Shown: positions 46,769 through 56,273, numbered from the stretch's first letter. The stretch is 64,000 nucleotides of DNA from Pseudoalteromonas umbrosa (GCF_030125375.1 NZ_JASJUU010000002.1:562794-626793); one strand, 5' to 3'. Notes: generated by a model from the letters alone, not told the origin. Translations and numbers: made by a program.

Positions 46769-47809
46769 TTATTCTACGACTTGCCAATCTATCGTTCCAC
46801 CAGCCTTAATTGGCACTACAGTGGTATCTCCAAGCGGGTATGATTCTGGTACTTGCCAAGGGCTTTTCTCTAAAGTAATAGTATCTTTATTGCGCTCCAG
46901 CCCATAGAAGTCAGGTCCAAATAAACTAGCAAACCCTTCTAACTTATCCAAAGCCCCCGCTTCTTCAAATGCTTCAGCATACAATTCAATTGCTGCATGA
47001 GCAGTATATGCACCCGCACACCCACACGCAGCTTCTTTTTTATCTTTTGCATGAGGTGCTGAGTCTGTACCTAGGAAAAACTTTTTACTACCACTTGTTG
47101 CAGCATCTATTAATGCTTGCTGGTGAATATTTCTCTTCAAAATAGGCAAACAGTAATAATGTGGTCTTATTCCACCTGCAAGCATATGGTTGCGGTTATA
47201 TAAAAGATGGTGGGCGGTAATTGTCGCCGCAACATTATCAGGTGCAGACTGAACGAACTCCACTGCATCTTTTGTAGTTATATGTTCTAATACAATTTTT
47301 AAACTTGGAAATGCATCAACAATTTTTGCCAATTTTGTTTCAATAAATACTTTTTCTCTATCAAAAATATCAATAGATGAATCCGTCACTTCACCGTGGA
47401 TTAATAACAGCATTCCTACTTCTTGCATCGCCTCAAGTGCTGGAAAAACATTTTCAATATCCGTTACACCTGAATCAGAGTTTGTTGTAGCACCTGCTGG
47501 ATAAAGTTTTGCAGCAAAAATATGGCCACTCGCTTTTGCCTTTCTAATCTCATCAGGGGTTGTCTTATCAGTCAAATACAAAACCATTAAAGGTTCAAAG
47601 CCATCTTTTGGCCCTGCAGCCATAATACGATCTCTATATGCGAGCGCAGCGTCAGTACAAGTCGCAGGAGGTACAAGATTAGGCATAATGATAGCGCGTC
47701 TCATGTATCGGCTGATATCGCGAACGGTGTCTTTAAGTACTGCACCATCTCTTAAATGTACGTGCCAATCGTCTGGGCGAGTAATGGTAAGGGTCTGATT
47801 ACTTGTCAT
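46769..47809 (-). CDS. pyrC: dihydroorotase
   Basis: Third step of pyrimidine synthesis: cyclises carbamoyl aspartate to dihydroorotate. ATG at 47809 gives 346 aa (E. coli 348) and begins just before the metal motif [12 protein letters not shown]. Other motifs: [16 protein letters not shown] (carboxylated Lys), [35 protein letters not shown] and [13 protein letters not shown]. An ATG further upstream (47875) would add 22 residues unlike the family; rejected. Stands alone with its own terminator. Confidence 0.95.
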   Translation of the reverse strand: MTSNQTLTITRPDDWHVHLRDGAVLKDTVRDISRYMRRAIIMPNLVPPATCTDAALAYRDRIMAAGPKDGFEPLMVLYLTDKTTPDEIRKAKASGHIFAAKLYPAGATTNSDSGVTDIENVFPALEAMQEVGMLLLIHGEVTDSSIDIFDREKVFIETKLAKIVDAFPSLKIVLEHITTKDAVEFVQSAPDNVAATITAHHLLYNRNHMLAGGIRPHYYCLPILKRNIHQQALIDAATSGSKKFFLGTDSAPHAKDKKEAACGCAGAYTAHAAIELYAEAFEEAGALDKLEGFASLFGPDFYGLERNKDTITLEKSPWQVPESYPLGDTTVVPIKAGGTIDWQVVE

Positions 47810-48096
47810 TGCTAATTTCCACTGCTGAATTTGCCCGATCATAGGCCCTGTCAGGCCTTTAGTAAAGCTATTCACGTATTTTGTAAGCCTGAAAATAGAG
47901 TACCTTCACCACTAACATTTCTAAACCATAACTATAGAATTAATAATAAACCTCTACAATATATAGGATTTTTCAAAATACCTTCATGCAAGTACCTCAA
48001 TAGTGGACGAGTTGTGCTTTTTTTTTTACAGTGCCACATCTACTTTTTTACAACATAATTTGAGATTACATTGTTATGTAAGATAACGTACGATCT

Positions 48097-50493
48097 ATGT
48101 CCAACCGAGTATTGCCTATGCTGTCAGAAAAAAAACTAGAATCAAAAACAGAACAGTTGAGCATTATCAATCAATTTTCATTATCTTTATTACAGATAAC
48201 GCACCTAGAAGAGCTCTTTGAATACGTCACTTCACAGGTAGTAAAGCGCTTAGGTTTTGTCGACTGTGTAATTTACCTTGCAGACCAAGACAACACATAT
48301 TTAGAAGCAGTTGCCAGTATGGGGGTTGCTCAGCACAGCGAACGCTATGAAGTGGCTCAAAAAACCATGCCTATTGAAGCTGGGATCACTGGGCATGTCG
48401 CTCGAACTAAAAAACCTTTTATATCGGGTGATCTCTCTATTGAACCTCTATATATTGCAGATTCTCGCCCTGCATTATCGGAATTATGTGTCCCATTAGT
48501 TTATAAGGAGCATTTGATAGGTGTAATCGATTGTGAACATCCAGAGCAAGACTATTTTACTTCCAGCCATTTGCAAATTTTGTCCACCGTAGCTCATTTA
48601 TTGAGTGCAAAAATACACCAAGTTCGTACGGTTGATCACCTCACTGCAACAGTTTCTCAACTTAATGAAGCGCAACTAATCGAAAAATGTATCTTAAACA
48701 TTGCCAATATTACCTACCACTCTCAAGAGCTTGATACATTCTATGATGAACTATATAAAATCATAAACACAGTGCTCCCTGCCAGCAATTGCTTTATCGG
48801 CATCTATGACACAAAGCAGGATATGCTTGAGATTGAATACTTGATTGAAGACGATAATAAATGCCTAGCTCAGCAAAAAGTGTCGAAGTCTCAGCTAAAA
48901 CACACAGCTTCTTATTATGTAATAAGAACACAATCAGCCTTGCTGTGCGATCGTCAGCAGTTTCAAGAGCATGTTAGGCAAGGACATTTTGAAATGATAG
49001 GCCGCTCTCCAGAAGCTTGGCTTGGAGTACCATTCGTAGTTAATGACCAATATCAAGGTGTGATCGTCTTACAAAGCTATAAGCAACTAGAGACATTTAA
49101 TCGCCAGCACTACACTATTTTGACCTATATCAGTAGGCAGATCAGCATGGCAATTGATCGACGCTTAGCGAAACAAGCCCTTGAGCACCGAGCACTGCAT
49201 GACGACCTTACTGGACTTGCCAATAGGTATTTGTTAATCGAGAGGATGAAACATGCCATTTTATCACTTGGGCGACAATCTCAATCCAATATTCACTGCC
49301 TTATATATCTAGATTTAGACAGGTTTAAAAGTATCAATGACTCTCTTGGTCATGATGTTGGTGATCGCTTTTTAATTGCAATTGTAAATGCTTTACAGAA
49401 ATGTATCCGAAAAACAGATACATTTGCCAGGTTGGGAGGTGATGAATTTGCTATTTTTATGGAAAATATCCAAGATGAAGAGCAGGTAACTAAAGCTTTA
49501 CAGCGTTTGACACTCGCGATTGCAAACCCATTTGTCATTGATACCCATGTATTGCAAGCATCGAGCAGTATTGGCGTAGCGTTTACTGAAAATGACTCAG
49601 ACAGTGCTATTACTCTACTGCAGCAAGCGGATGCAGCCATGTATGAAGCAAAATCAGCCGGCCGTAGCCAAATTCGCTACTTCAATAATGCCATGCGCAG
49701 TAAATTAAAACATCAAGCCGACATAGAAAATGATTTGCAACATGGGATCTCTAATCAAGAATTTGAGCTTTTTTTCCAGCCAATTTTCACGCTCAATCAA
49801 CCCCGTGTAGTAAGTTTTGAATCACTCGTCCGTTGGCATCACCCTAAAAATGGATTAGTAGCACCGGATAAGTTTATTCCTATCGCAGAGAGTACAGGTC
49901 AAATTATCGAGCTAGACCGACATATTTTGACCCTTGCAGCCAAGCAATTATCATTGTGGAGAGAACAAGGGATGCCCGAGGTAAAAGTTACCGTCAATGT
50001 ATCCTCTCGACACTTCGCAAGCTTAGAATTTATCACGCTAATCGAGCAGTTGTATGCACAATATGATTTAAGAAAAGGCAGCTTATGTTTAGAGATCACT
50101 GAATCCGGATTAATTGAAAACCTCACCCTAGCAACAAAGATAATTAACGGGATCACCCCATTAGGTGTTCAACTTTATTTAGATGACTTTGGCACTGGAT
50201 ATTCTGCATTGGGCTACCTACATCAATTACCGATCCATGTACTAAAAATAGATAAAAGTTTTGTAGAGCAGCTTTGCACAAGAGATAGTCCACTGATTGA
50301 TGCCATTTTATCACTGGCTAAATCACTCAAATTACAAGTCGTTGCAGAGGGCATCGAAACGCCAAAGCAATGGGCAAGGCTAAAGCGAAAAGGCTGCCAA
50401 TTCGGGCAAGGCTACTTGGTGTCAAAACCTATGCCTAGTAATAAAGCAATGGCTTTTCTTCAGGCTCAACAGCAAAGCACCATTGACTCATAA
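48097..50493 (+). CDS. GAF-GAF-GGDEF-EAL cyclic-di-GMP protein
   Basis: A 798-aa soluble signalling protein. Two GAF-like domains (about 20-180 and 195-355; ITGHVARTKKPFISGD, WLGVPFVVNDQYQGVIVLQS) precede a GGDEF domain with intact LGGDEFAIF (about 450) and HDDLTGLANR, then an EAL domain (about 545-795) with ESLVRWHHP, LEITESGLI, LDDFGTGYSAL, LKIDKSFV and VAEGIET. The EAL triplet reads ESL, with the catalytic Glu kept. Both synthase and hydrolase activity look possible. It carries no membrane span, so input is cytoplasmic. Alternative start 21 bases downstream. Ends in its own terminator. Confidence 0.93.
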   Translation: MSNRVLPMLSEKKLESKTEQLSIINQFSLSLLQITHLEELFEYVTSQVVKRLGFVDCVIYLADQDNTYLEAVASMGVAQHSERYEVAQKTMPIEAGITGHVARTKKPFISGDLSIEPLYIADSRPALSELCVPLVYKEHLIGVIDCEHPEQDYFTSSHLQILSTVAHLLSAKIHQVRTVDHLTATVSQLNEAQLIEKCILNIANITYHSQELDTFYDELYKIINTVLPASNCFIGIYDTKQDMLEIEYLIEDDNKCLAQQKVSKSQLKHTASYYVIRTQSALLCDRQQFQEHVRQGHFEMIGRSPEAWLGVPFVVNDQYQGVIVLQSYKQLETFNRQHYTILTYISRQISMAIDRRLAKQALEHRALHDDLTGLANRYLLIERMKHAILSLGRQSQSNIHCLIYLDLDRFKSINDSLGHDVGDRFLIAIVNALQKCIRKTDTFARLGGDEFAIFMENIQDEEQVTKALQRLTLAIANPFVIDTHVLQASSSIGVAFTENDSDSAITLLQQADAAMYEAKSAGRSQIRYFNNAMRSKLKHQADIENDLQHGISNQEFELFFQPIFTLNQPRVVSFESLVRWHHPKNGLVAPDKFIPIAESTGQIIELDRHILTLAAKQLSLWREQGMPEVKVTVNVSSRHFASLEFITLIEQLYAQYDLRKGSLCLEITESGLIENLTLATKIINGITPLGVQLYLDDFGTGYSALGYLHQLPIHVLKIDKSFVEQLCTRDSPLIDAILSLAKSLKLQVVAEGIETPKQWARLKRKGCQFGQGYLVSKPMPSNKAMAFLQAQQQSTIDS

Positions 50494-50504
50494 GTGAAAA
50501 ATGA

Positions 50505-50528
50505 AACAAGCAGCTTTGGCTGCTTGTT
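50505..50528 (+). terminator. intrinsic terminator after the GGDEF-EAL gene
   Basis: AACAAGCAGC-TTTG-GCTGCTTGTT forms a perfect 10-bp stem; T content afterwards is low (TTATC). Confidence 0.75.
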
Positions 50529-50589
50529 ATCAAAAAATGTTCTTATGCTAGCCCCTCTCGTAGCTCTCTTTGTCACTATAATCAAAGCG

Positions 50590-51112
50590 CTGCACGTGCT
50601 TCTTCCAAACCACGTGTCTCTAATCCACAATCAGCGTTCATCCAAAACTGTTCACTTGGAGTTTTAGCCACCAAATTTTTCTATCAGCCATTACAATTTC
50701 ACTTAAAGATAATAATTTATTTTTACGCAATAAAATATCTGACACAATGAGAGCCGTCTTCTCTGAAACCCAATCGAATGCACACCGCCCTCGGCATAAT
50801 CAGCAATGTAGACAGAATAATGTGCAGTACAGCTAAAAAATTAATAACAGTACTTTCACTACCTGATTAGAAAACTTATTGAAACTTTTATGTAATACAG
50901 TTCAATACCCTTGCTATAGCTCAAGTGATAAAATAGCTCCATCAATCTGCACCAACGCAATATTGTATTTAACCTGTTGAGCCAAGGATTGTTGATAAAC
51001 TAGTAATAATTGAACGAGTGTGCTTACTTTATTAAACTCACCCCCTATACACTTGGCTCAATGTAGATATGCCACTGGACACAGTAAAACCGACCTTCCC
51101 CACTTTGGATAT
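50590..51112 (-). pseudogene. metE: decayed metE (cobalamin-independent methionine synthase) remnant
   Basis: Two fossils of MetE are readable on the minus strand. Near 51112-50918 one frame gives SVLLCPVAYLH-stop-AKCIGGEFNKVSTL followed by VQLLLVYQQSLAQQ and ALVQIDGAILSLEL-stop, matching in order the family sequence KPVLLGPVTWLWLGKVKGE, LLPVYQQVLAEL and WVQIDEPALVLEL. Near 50655-50590 the extreme C-terminus is kept: PSEQFWMNADCGLETRGLEE then ARAAL-stop (family: LWVNPDCGLKTRGW). About 540 codons between the two are missing (only about 270 bp remain), and several stops occur. Intact MetE is about 755 aa. The remnant diverges from metR, the classical metE-metR arrangement. Confidence 0.85.
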
Positions 51113-51555
51113 AAGACTACGAGTTACTATGAATAAAGTGTCTAATTGAACGCTTCTTTCTGTACATTTCTGATGACGTGCGAGCACAGACCCAGCTATC
51201 AAAGGTGGCATTTAAACAAGGTCATGCCAAGCAAAGTTACCAATAGATTAAACCTCAACGTATTATTCCGATTTCAAGTCACCGTTCTGTATGCGAGTTT
51301 CGAACCACTAGGCTAAAAACCTACTGGGTTATTTCACCAACCCGATAACTTTCAAGTATACACTTTAATTCGCAGCTATTCTCAATGTGAAGAAAATCTA
51401 AATTCTGAATAATAACCACTACATAACACCCCAACTTAGACACCTAGACATCCAAAGAACCAGCTCTAAAGTCGAATTTTCTCAACTAATCGAACCGAAA
51501 ATTCAACATGAGCAAAATTAATTTGTATTTTTTTTAAAAAAAGTTAAATAAATAA

Positions 51556-51585
51556 TGACAACGCTGTCAAAAATAGTGTTATAGT
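51556..51585 (+). promoter_or_regulatory. putative metR promoter with palindrome
   Basis: TGACAA (51556-51561), 18-bp spacer, TATAGT (51580-51585). The -35 part overlaps the palindrome TGACA-ACGC-TGTCA (51556-51569), which may bind a regulator. Predicted by eye. Confidence 0.4.
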
Positions 51586-51623
51586 GATTTAGTGAAATTT
51601 TGAACAATCGCTGATGGAATTAT

Positions 51624-51639
51624 AGACGTCTAGACGTTG
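51624..51639. promoter_or_regulatory. MetJ operator (two tandem met boxes)
   Basis: AGACGTCT followed directly by AGACGTTG, that is one perfect and one 6/8 copy of the 8-bp met box. MetJ binds two or more adjacent boxes with S-adenosylmethionine and represses methionine genes. It lies between the metE remnant and metR, 70 bp before the metR start. Confidence 0.8.
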
Positions 51640-51709
51640 AATAGCCGGATAGTACAGCGTAATATGGATGTAATCTGAGTTTTACTCACGTTTAGAATGA
51701 GATTTATTA

Positions 51710-52600
51710 ATGATGATAGACATTAAGCACTTAAAAACCATTGCTACCCTGAAAGATACTGGATCACTGGTGAACACTGCACGTGAGTTATTTTTAACTC
51801 AGTCTGCTTTGTCTCATCAAATTAAAGACCTAGAAAATAAGTTAGATTGCCAGTTATTTGAAAGAAAAACCCAACCAGTCAGGTTTACACCACAAGGCAT
51901 GTTATTACTTGAACTTGCCAGTGAAGTGTTACCAAAAGTAGAAGCGACTAAATGCAGGTTGAAAGAAAGTTTAAATCAACCGATCTCCCAATTAAAACTC
52001 AGTGTTGAATGCCACGCTTGCTTTCACTGGTTATTACCAACAATTAAAGAGTTCAATAACTTCTGGCCAGATATTCGAGTCGATTATGAGCAAGGTTTTA
52101 GCTATGATGCGATACCAGAGCTGCTAAATGACGATCTTGATATTGTCCTGACTTCGGATATTAGAGAACCTGATCAACTTGAGTATGCCCACGTTTTTGA
52201 CTTTAAGCTCAAACTCATTGTTGCGCCTGATCATGAACTAGCGAAGAAGGCTTATGTAACGGCTCTAGACTTAAAAGATGAAACTATCATTTCTTATCCG
52301 ATCCCGAGAGAGCGTCAGGATATCTTCAAGCACTTCATACAAAATGCACGATTTGATGGCACGCTTAAATCAGTCGATCAAGGCCTACTAATTTTTCAAC
52401 TTGTTAGTGCTGGTATGGGTGTGGCAGCGCTACCTGATTGGCTCGTCACCCCTTATGAAAGCCAGGGGCTAATTAAATCTATCCCATTGGGTGCACTGGG
52501 TTTGAGTCGTCCCATGTATCTTGCAATGAAAAAGAGTATGAAAGATAACCCTGTTTATCGACACTTTTTAAATACGTGCAAGCAATCTATTAGCCGATAA
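51710..52600 (+). CDS. metR: LysR-type methionine regulator MetR
   Basis: Activator of methionine synthesis genes with homocysteine as co-effector. 296 aa. N-terminal winged helix (about 3-62): MIDIKHLKTIATLKDTGSLV, LTQSALSHQIKDLENKLDCQLF, TQPVRFTPQG, closely following E. coli MetR (IEVKHLKTLQAL, TQSALSHQ, SQPLRFTPQG). Effector domain has VECHACFHWLLPTI, DIVLTSDI and GMGVAALPDWLV. Two adjacent ATGs at 51710 and 51713 are both possible; the second matches E. coli better. The usual divergent partner metE is decayed, so remaining targets must lie elsewhere. Confidence 0.92.
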   Translation: MMIDIKHLKTIATLKDTGSLVNTARELFLTQSALSHQIKDLENKLDCQLFERKTQPVRFTPQGMLLLELASEVLPKVEATKCRLKESLNQPISQLKLSVECHACFHWLLPTIKEFNNFWPDIRVDYEQGFSYDAIPELLNDDLDIVLTSDIREPDQLEYAHVFDFKLKLIVAPDHELAKKAYVTALDLKDETIISYPIPRERQDIFKHFIQNARFDGTLKSVDQGLLIFQLVSAGMGVAALPDWLVTPYESQGLIKSIPLGALGLSRPMYLAMKKSMKDNPVYRHFLNTCKQSISR

Positions 52601-52618
52601 CTGGTAGACAGGTTAAAC

Positions 52619-52645
52619 TAGCTCTAACTGGGATAGTTAGAGCTA
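52619..52645 (+). promoter_or_regulatory. perfect 11-bp hairpin abutting the elyC-like start codon
   Basis: TAGCTCTAACT-GGGAT-AGTTAGAGCTA ends 3 bases before the ATG at 52649, so the place where a ribosome site should be lies inside the stem. It may be the metR terminator, or may gate translation of the elyC-like gene. Confidence 0.55.
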
Positions 52646-52648
52646 ATT

Positions 52649-53413
52649 ATGTTTGAACTTAAAAAAATCATCGGCAGCTTGCTCATGCCGCTACCTGCTT
52701 CGCTGATCTTTATCTTCTTATTACTGTTAATCATATCCAAAACGAATAAAAAGAGCTTTGTACTGTGTTTAAGCTCGGTCGTTGCACTTTGGTTGATAAG
52801 TACACCATATGTTGCGGATCTCATAATAACGCCAAAAGAACAGTCAATCTCTCTATTTTCTGAACAGCAACATAACAAAGTGGATGCCATTGTCGTACTG
52901 GGTAGCGGACTTCACCCAAATACTAAGCTCGCTGCCAATCAACAACTATCTAGTACTGCATTAGCGCGATTAGTCGAAGGAGTGAGGCTTGCACATCAAT
53001 ATCCGCAGGCAAAATTAGTTGTTTCAGGTGCCGGATTTAACAATACTACCAGCAGTGAATTAATGGCAAAAACAGCGCAAGCATTAGGTATCAGTTTGCA
53101 CCGTATTCGCCAAAACCCAAATGCCTATGACACGGCAGATGAAGCTAAACTATTGGCCCCAATGCTTGTGGACAGTAATGTTGTTCTGGTCACATCAGCC
53201 AGTCACATGTCAAGAGCACAAGATCTATTCTCAGCGCAAGGCATAGACACACATTCCTCACCTGTCGAAATATATGGGTTCAGCACAGTCCCCTTTTACC
53301 GCCAGTTTATTGCATCAAGTTATGTATTGCAGGCAATAACAACCTATACTCATGAGTGGATAGGACAACAGTGGATCACTTTAAGGCGTATGCTGGATAG
53401 TGAATCTCTATAG
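52649..53413 (+). CDS. elyC: ElyC/SanA/YdcF-family (DUF218) envelope protein
   Basis: 254 aa. N-terminal FELKKIIGSLLMPLPASL aligns well with E. coli ElyC, followed by two membrane helices (about 15-30 and 35-55) and a DUF218 domain: VDAIVVLGSGLHPN, ALARLVEGVRLAHQYP, KLVVSGAGFNN and VLVTSASHMSRAQDLF. ElyC is linked to peptidoglycan/undecaprenyl carrier metabolism in the envelope. Length fits (259 in E. coli). Start supported by alignment although no ribosome site is visible because of the hairpin. Confidence 0.85.
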   Translation: MFELKKIIGSLLMPLPASLIFIFLLLLIISKTNKKSFVLCLSSVVALWLISTPYVADLIITPKEQSISLFSEQQHNKVDAIVVLGSGLHPNTKLAANQQLSSTALARLVEGVRLAHQYPQAKLVVSGAGFNNTTSSELMAKTAQALGISLHRIRQNPNAYDTADEAKLLAPMLVDSNVVLVTSASHMSRAQDLFSAQGIDTHSSPVEIYGFSTVPFYRQFIASSYVLQAITTYTHEWIGQQWITLRRMLDSESL

Positions 53414-53574
53414 CTTAATATGTAATAAAAAAGCAAAAATTGCATAAAGTTAGACCTAATGAAACTTGAATCAGCGCTTAAAAACGCAAAAAATTGAAAA
53501 ATTGCTCAAAAATAGGTATAAATGGCGTTTATTCTTAACCTGCGTATCCACGTACAACACGACTGGAATCTACG

Positions 53575-53943
53575 ATGAGTAAACTTGATAAGACTGAAGT
53601 TCTAAGCGCGTTTGAAGCTGCTTATGAAGCTGTGAATGGCAAAAAGCCTGAAATCACGATCAAACCAGGCTGGTACAGCATTGATGGTGGCAAAAATATG
53701 CGCCTAGCTGATGTCGCTGCACTAACCGAAGAGCTAACTTCAGGCACAGCTGGTGCAAGCGAAGAAAAGCCAGTTAAAAAACCTGCTGCTAAAAAAGCAG
53801 CCCCTGCGCCAACAGCAAAGACGAAAACTGCGGCCTTTACAGTTGTTACTGCAAATGAAGAAGGCTACAAAGCAGAAGAAGCTTGGATTGTAGAGCTTGC
53901 TGAGAAAGACCACGATTGTCGTCTTCCTCGTGGTGTTGTTTAA
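53575..53943 (+). CDS. small conserved-looking protein with Lys/Ala/Pro linker
   Basis: I do not recognise a function. 122 aa, no signal peptide or membrane span. N-terminal domain about 1-62 (KTEVLSAFEAAYEAVNGKKP, KPGWYSIDGGKNMRLADVAAL), a basic linker (EEKPVKKPAAKKAAPAPTAK) and a C-terminal 35 residues (VVTANEEGYKAEEAW, DHDCRLPRGVV). The two-domain layout with a Lys/Ala linker resembles small nucleic-acid- or nucleoid-associated proteins, but this is a guess. GGA lies about 9 bases before the ATG. Own terminator follows. Confidence 0.75.
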   Translation: MSKLDKTEVLSAFEAAYEAVNGKKPEITIKPGWYSIDGGKNMRLADVAALTEELTSGTAGASEEKPVKKPAAKKAAPAPTAKTKTAAFTVVTANEEGYKAEEAWIVELAEKDHDCRLPRGVV

Positions 53944-53955
53944 ACACTGACAAAC

Positions 53956-53990
53956 TATGGTGCCACATAACCATGCTGGCACCATATTTT
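53956..53990 (+). terminator. intrinsic terminator after the Lys/Ala-linker protein gene
   Basis: Perfect 10-bp stem TATGGTGCCA with TGGCACCATA, 11-base loop, then TTTT. Confidence 0.85.
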
Positions 53991-54012
53991 CTATTCCAAT
54001 AATTTACGCTAA

Positions 54013-54477
54013 CTAGCATTTAAAGCGTTGTCTAGTAACCTCTCCCCAGTATTCATCTTCATACTTGTCTTCAGTTAAATCCAAACCTGGAAACATGGTG
54101 ATTGCACTGCGCCAAAACTTAGTGGCATAGTCGGCACCTGCAATTTGTTTAATTGTCCAACTTCCTGGTAAGCGCTGCCACAATGCATGGGCAAATTGAG
54201 TGCCTAACTTCGCCTTTCTAAATACAGGAACAATATAAAACTCAGCAACTTCATAACTTTCGGCAACATCACTATAAATTGCTGCAAATCCAGCAGGTAC
54301 GCCTGATTCATAGCATATAAAAGCAGATACATTACTATCCGCAATATCGGTATCTAATTCAAACATCCCATCAGCTAAGGGCTTTTTTTCAGTTAACCTA
54401 GAAAACTCAGCTTCATAAGCCTGTGCTAAATTTAAATAAATTGCTCGATTACACTCTTCAATAGCAACGATTTCCAT
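54013..54477 (-). CDS. GNAT-family N-acetyltransferase
   Basis: 154 aa. GNAT core: VSAFICYESGVPAGFAAIYSD, EVAEFYIVPVFRKAKLGTQFAHALWQ with the acetyl-CoA pyrophosphate loop FRKAKLG. Substrate not predictable. Stands between the small linker protein and the GST gene, with the same orientation as the GST gene. Confidence 0.85.
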   Translation of the reverse strand: MEIVAIEECNRAIYLNLAQAYEAEFSRLTEKKPLADGMFELDTDIADSNVSAFICYESGVPAGFAAIYSDVAESYEVAEFYIVPVFRKAKLGTQFAHALWQRLPGSWTIKQIAGADYATKFWRSAITMFPGLDLTEDKYEDEYWGEVTRQRFKC

Positions 54478-54532
54478 TTCTCATTCCCCTTCGCTAAAAT
54501 TTTCATTAGTCTAGCGTAAAATTGGGTTAAAA

Positions 54533-55204
54533 TTATGGACCCTTAGAGTCGGTATTTACTCCAGTCTCATTGCATTGAACAATGTCCTCCTCTAACAAAG
54601 CTTGGTCCCGCCAGCGTGAGAGCACAGGGCAAGCCAGTACCTGTTTCACATACTTTTGTGCACAGGCGTTTAATTCAATGCCATAAGTATCGAATCGTAA
54701 ACAAACAGGCGCAAACATCGCATCAACCATCGACCAATCACCAAATAGCCAGTCACCCTTTTGTTTATAGCGCTGCATTTGTTCGGTAAAAATTATCTCT
54801 ACTCGCTGAATGTCTTTAAGTATTTGCGAGTTAACTTCAACATGACGTTTGGCTCTAATATTCATCGGCATGGCATTTTTCAATGATCCAAAGCTGCTGT
54901 GTATTTCAGCACATAAAGCACGTGCCCGCGCTCTCTCAGACGCATTTTTAGGTAGCGCTCTGCCAAATAGATAAGATTCATTGATATATTCTAAAATAGC
55001 AAGAGACTCCCAAACAGTCACATCGCCATCAACTAATACAGGGACTTTTTGTGTCGGGCTTACTCCTTCTAACGCCTGATAAAATGACTCAGTAGCTAAG
55101 TTCAGTTTTATTTCCTCATAATCTAAGCCATATTTTTCCAGTAATAACCATGCTCTCAAAGACCATGTAGAATAGTTTTTATTGCCAATATATAACTGCA
55201 TCAT
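54533..55204 (-). CDS. glutathione S-transferase family protein
   Basis: 223 aa with an N-terminal thioredoxin-like domain (about 1-80): LYIGNKNYSTWSLRAWLLL has the Ser/Thr/Trp-Ser active region of the YfcF/zeta-like group, VPVLVDGDVTVWESLAILEYI holds the cis-Pro and glutathione gamma-Glu binding ES. All-helical C-terminal domain with WLFGDWSMVDAMFAPVCLRF. Divergent from a LysR regulator that probably controls it. Confidence 0.88.
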   Translation of the reverse strand: MMQLYIGNKNYSTWSLRAWLLLEKYGLDYEEIKLNLATESFYQALEGVSPTQKVPVLVDGDVTVWESLAILEYINESYLFGRALPKNASERARARALCAEIHSSFGSLKNAMPMNIRAKRHVEVNSQILKDIQRVEIIFTEQMQRYKQKGDWLFGDWSMVDAMFAPVCLRFDTYGIELNACAQKYVKQVLACPVLSRWRDQALLEEDIVQCNETGVNTDSKGP

Positions 55205-55309
55205 ATCTCCCTAATCTCAATTTATGTGTGCAATTACATTCATCCTAAGTTGTAATTCATGCTAAAACTAACGGATAATTTAAATACAACACATCAGAAT
55301 AATTGATAG

Positions 55310-56158
55310 ATGGATATAGACGCATTAAAAAGTTTTCTCGCCTTTGTAGAAACAGGCAGTTTTAGTAGAACAGCCATACAAATGCATAGAACCCAATCTG
55401 CGATCAGCATGCAAATGAAAAGGCTCCAGCAAGATGTAGGGCAAACGTTATTTATCAAAAAAGGACGTAATTTACATTTAACAGCTGAAGGCGTCGCACT
55501 CGCTGGATACGCAAAAAAAATAATCCAGTTACAGCAAAGTGCCCTGACTAATTTGCGTTCCGCGACACCAAAAAAGCTTCTGCATCTGGGATGTCCTGAT
55601 GATTATGCTGAATCAGTCTTGCCTGTTTTGATTAAGTTGTTACATCAGCATATCGCGCATTTAGAATTACACGTAACCTGTGCATCAAGCCCAAATCTGC
55701 AGTCACAACTAGATAAAGGGCTTATTGATATTGCCATCATTACCCGTAGTGCAGATTCTGAACAAGGCTTTTTGCTTTGTCAGGACAAAGGGGTTTGGAT
55801 CGGTGCAGAGCAAACTCAATTATTAGAACAGTCCAGCTTGCCCCTTGCTGTATTCCAAAAAGAATGCCGATTTCACCAAGCTGCCACAGAGGGCTTAATG
55901 AAACAAAATAGGGCTTTTCATATCATCGCGTGTTCGGGCAGTGCCAGTACATTGCGTGGGTTAGTCAAACACGACCTCGCAATCAGTGCTATGGCTAGTC
56001 TGAGTCGTAACGATCTAGCTGTATTACATGACCCAAGACTCCCTTTATTGCCAAATATAGAAATTGCATTAGTCAAACATACTGGTACGAATGCGGTGAT
56101 CTCTGAAGTTCAACTTGAACAAGTATGCCAACAATTTCAACACCAGTTTCAGTACTAG
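55310..56158 (+). CDS. LysR-type transcription regulator
   Basis: 282 aa. Winged helix at about 2-60 (IDALKSFLAFVETGSFSRTA, HRTQSAISMQMKRLQQDVG, FIKKGRNLHLTAEG) and a LysR effector-binding domain. Target unknown; divergence from the GST gene (105 bp apart) suggests local control. Not MetR: the effector domain and helix differ. Confidence 0.9.
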   Translation: MDIDALKSFLAFVETGSFSRTAIQMHRTQSAISMQMKRLQQDVGQTLFIKKGRNLHLTAEGVALAGYAKKIIQLQQSALTNLRSATPKKLLHLGCPDDYAESVLPVLIKLLHQHIAHLELHVTCASSPNLQSQLDKGLIDIAIITRSADSEQGFLLCQDKGVWIGAEQTQLLEQSSLPLAVFQKECRFHQAATEGLMKQNRAFHIIACSGSASTLRGLVKHDLAISAMASLSRNDLAVLHDPRLPLLPNIEIALVKHTGTNAVISEVQLEQVCQQFQHQFQY

Positions 56159-56273
56159 ATGTTATCTCACGCACATTCTCACTAAGCCTTACACTTTTTG
56201 ACAACGGCGGCACAGACTCTCACAAGGCTTGCCCCTAAACTGAGTCACAAGTTAACCAAATGGAATATGCGTA

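Larger units (their letters stand above)
50529..51709. other. 1.18-kb region without intact genes between the GGDEF-EAL gene and metR
   Basis: Contains the metE fossil, the MetJ operator and the metR promoter. From about 51115 to 51530 the minus strand may hold further unreadable metE N-terminal DNA: the distance from the first fossil to about 51530 fits the missing N-terminal 140-150 codons, but I cannot align it. No other gene is seen. Confidence 0.6.
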
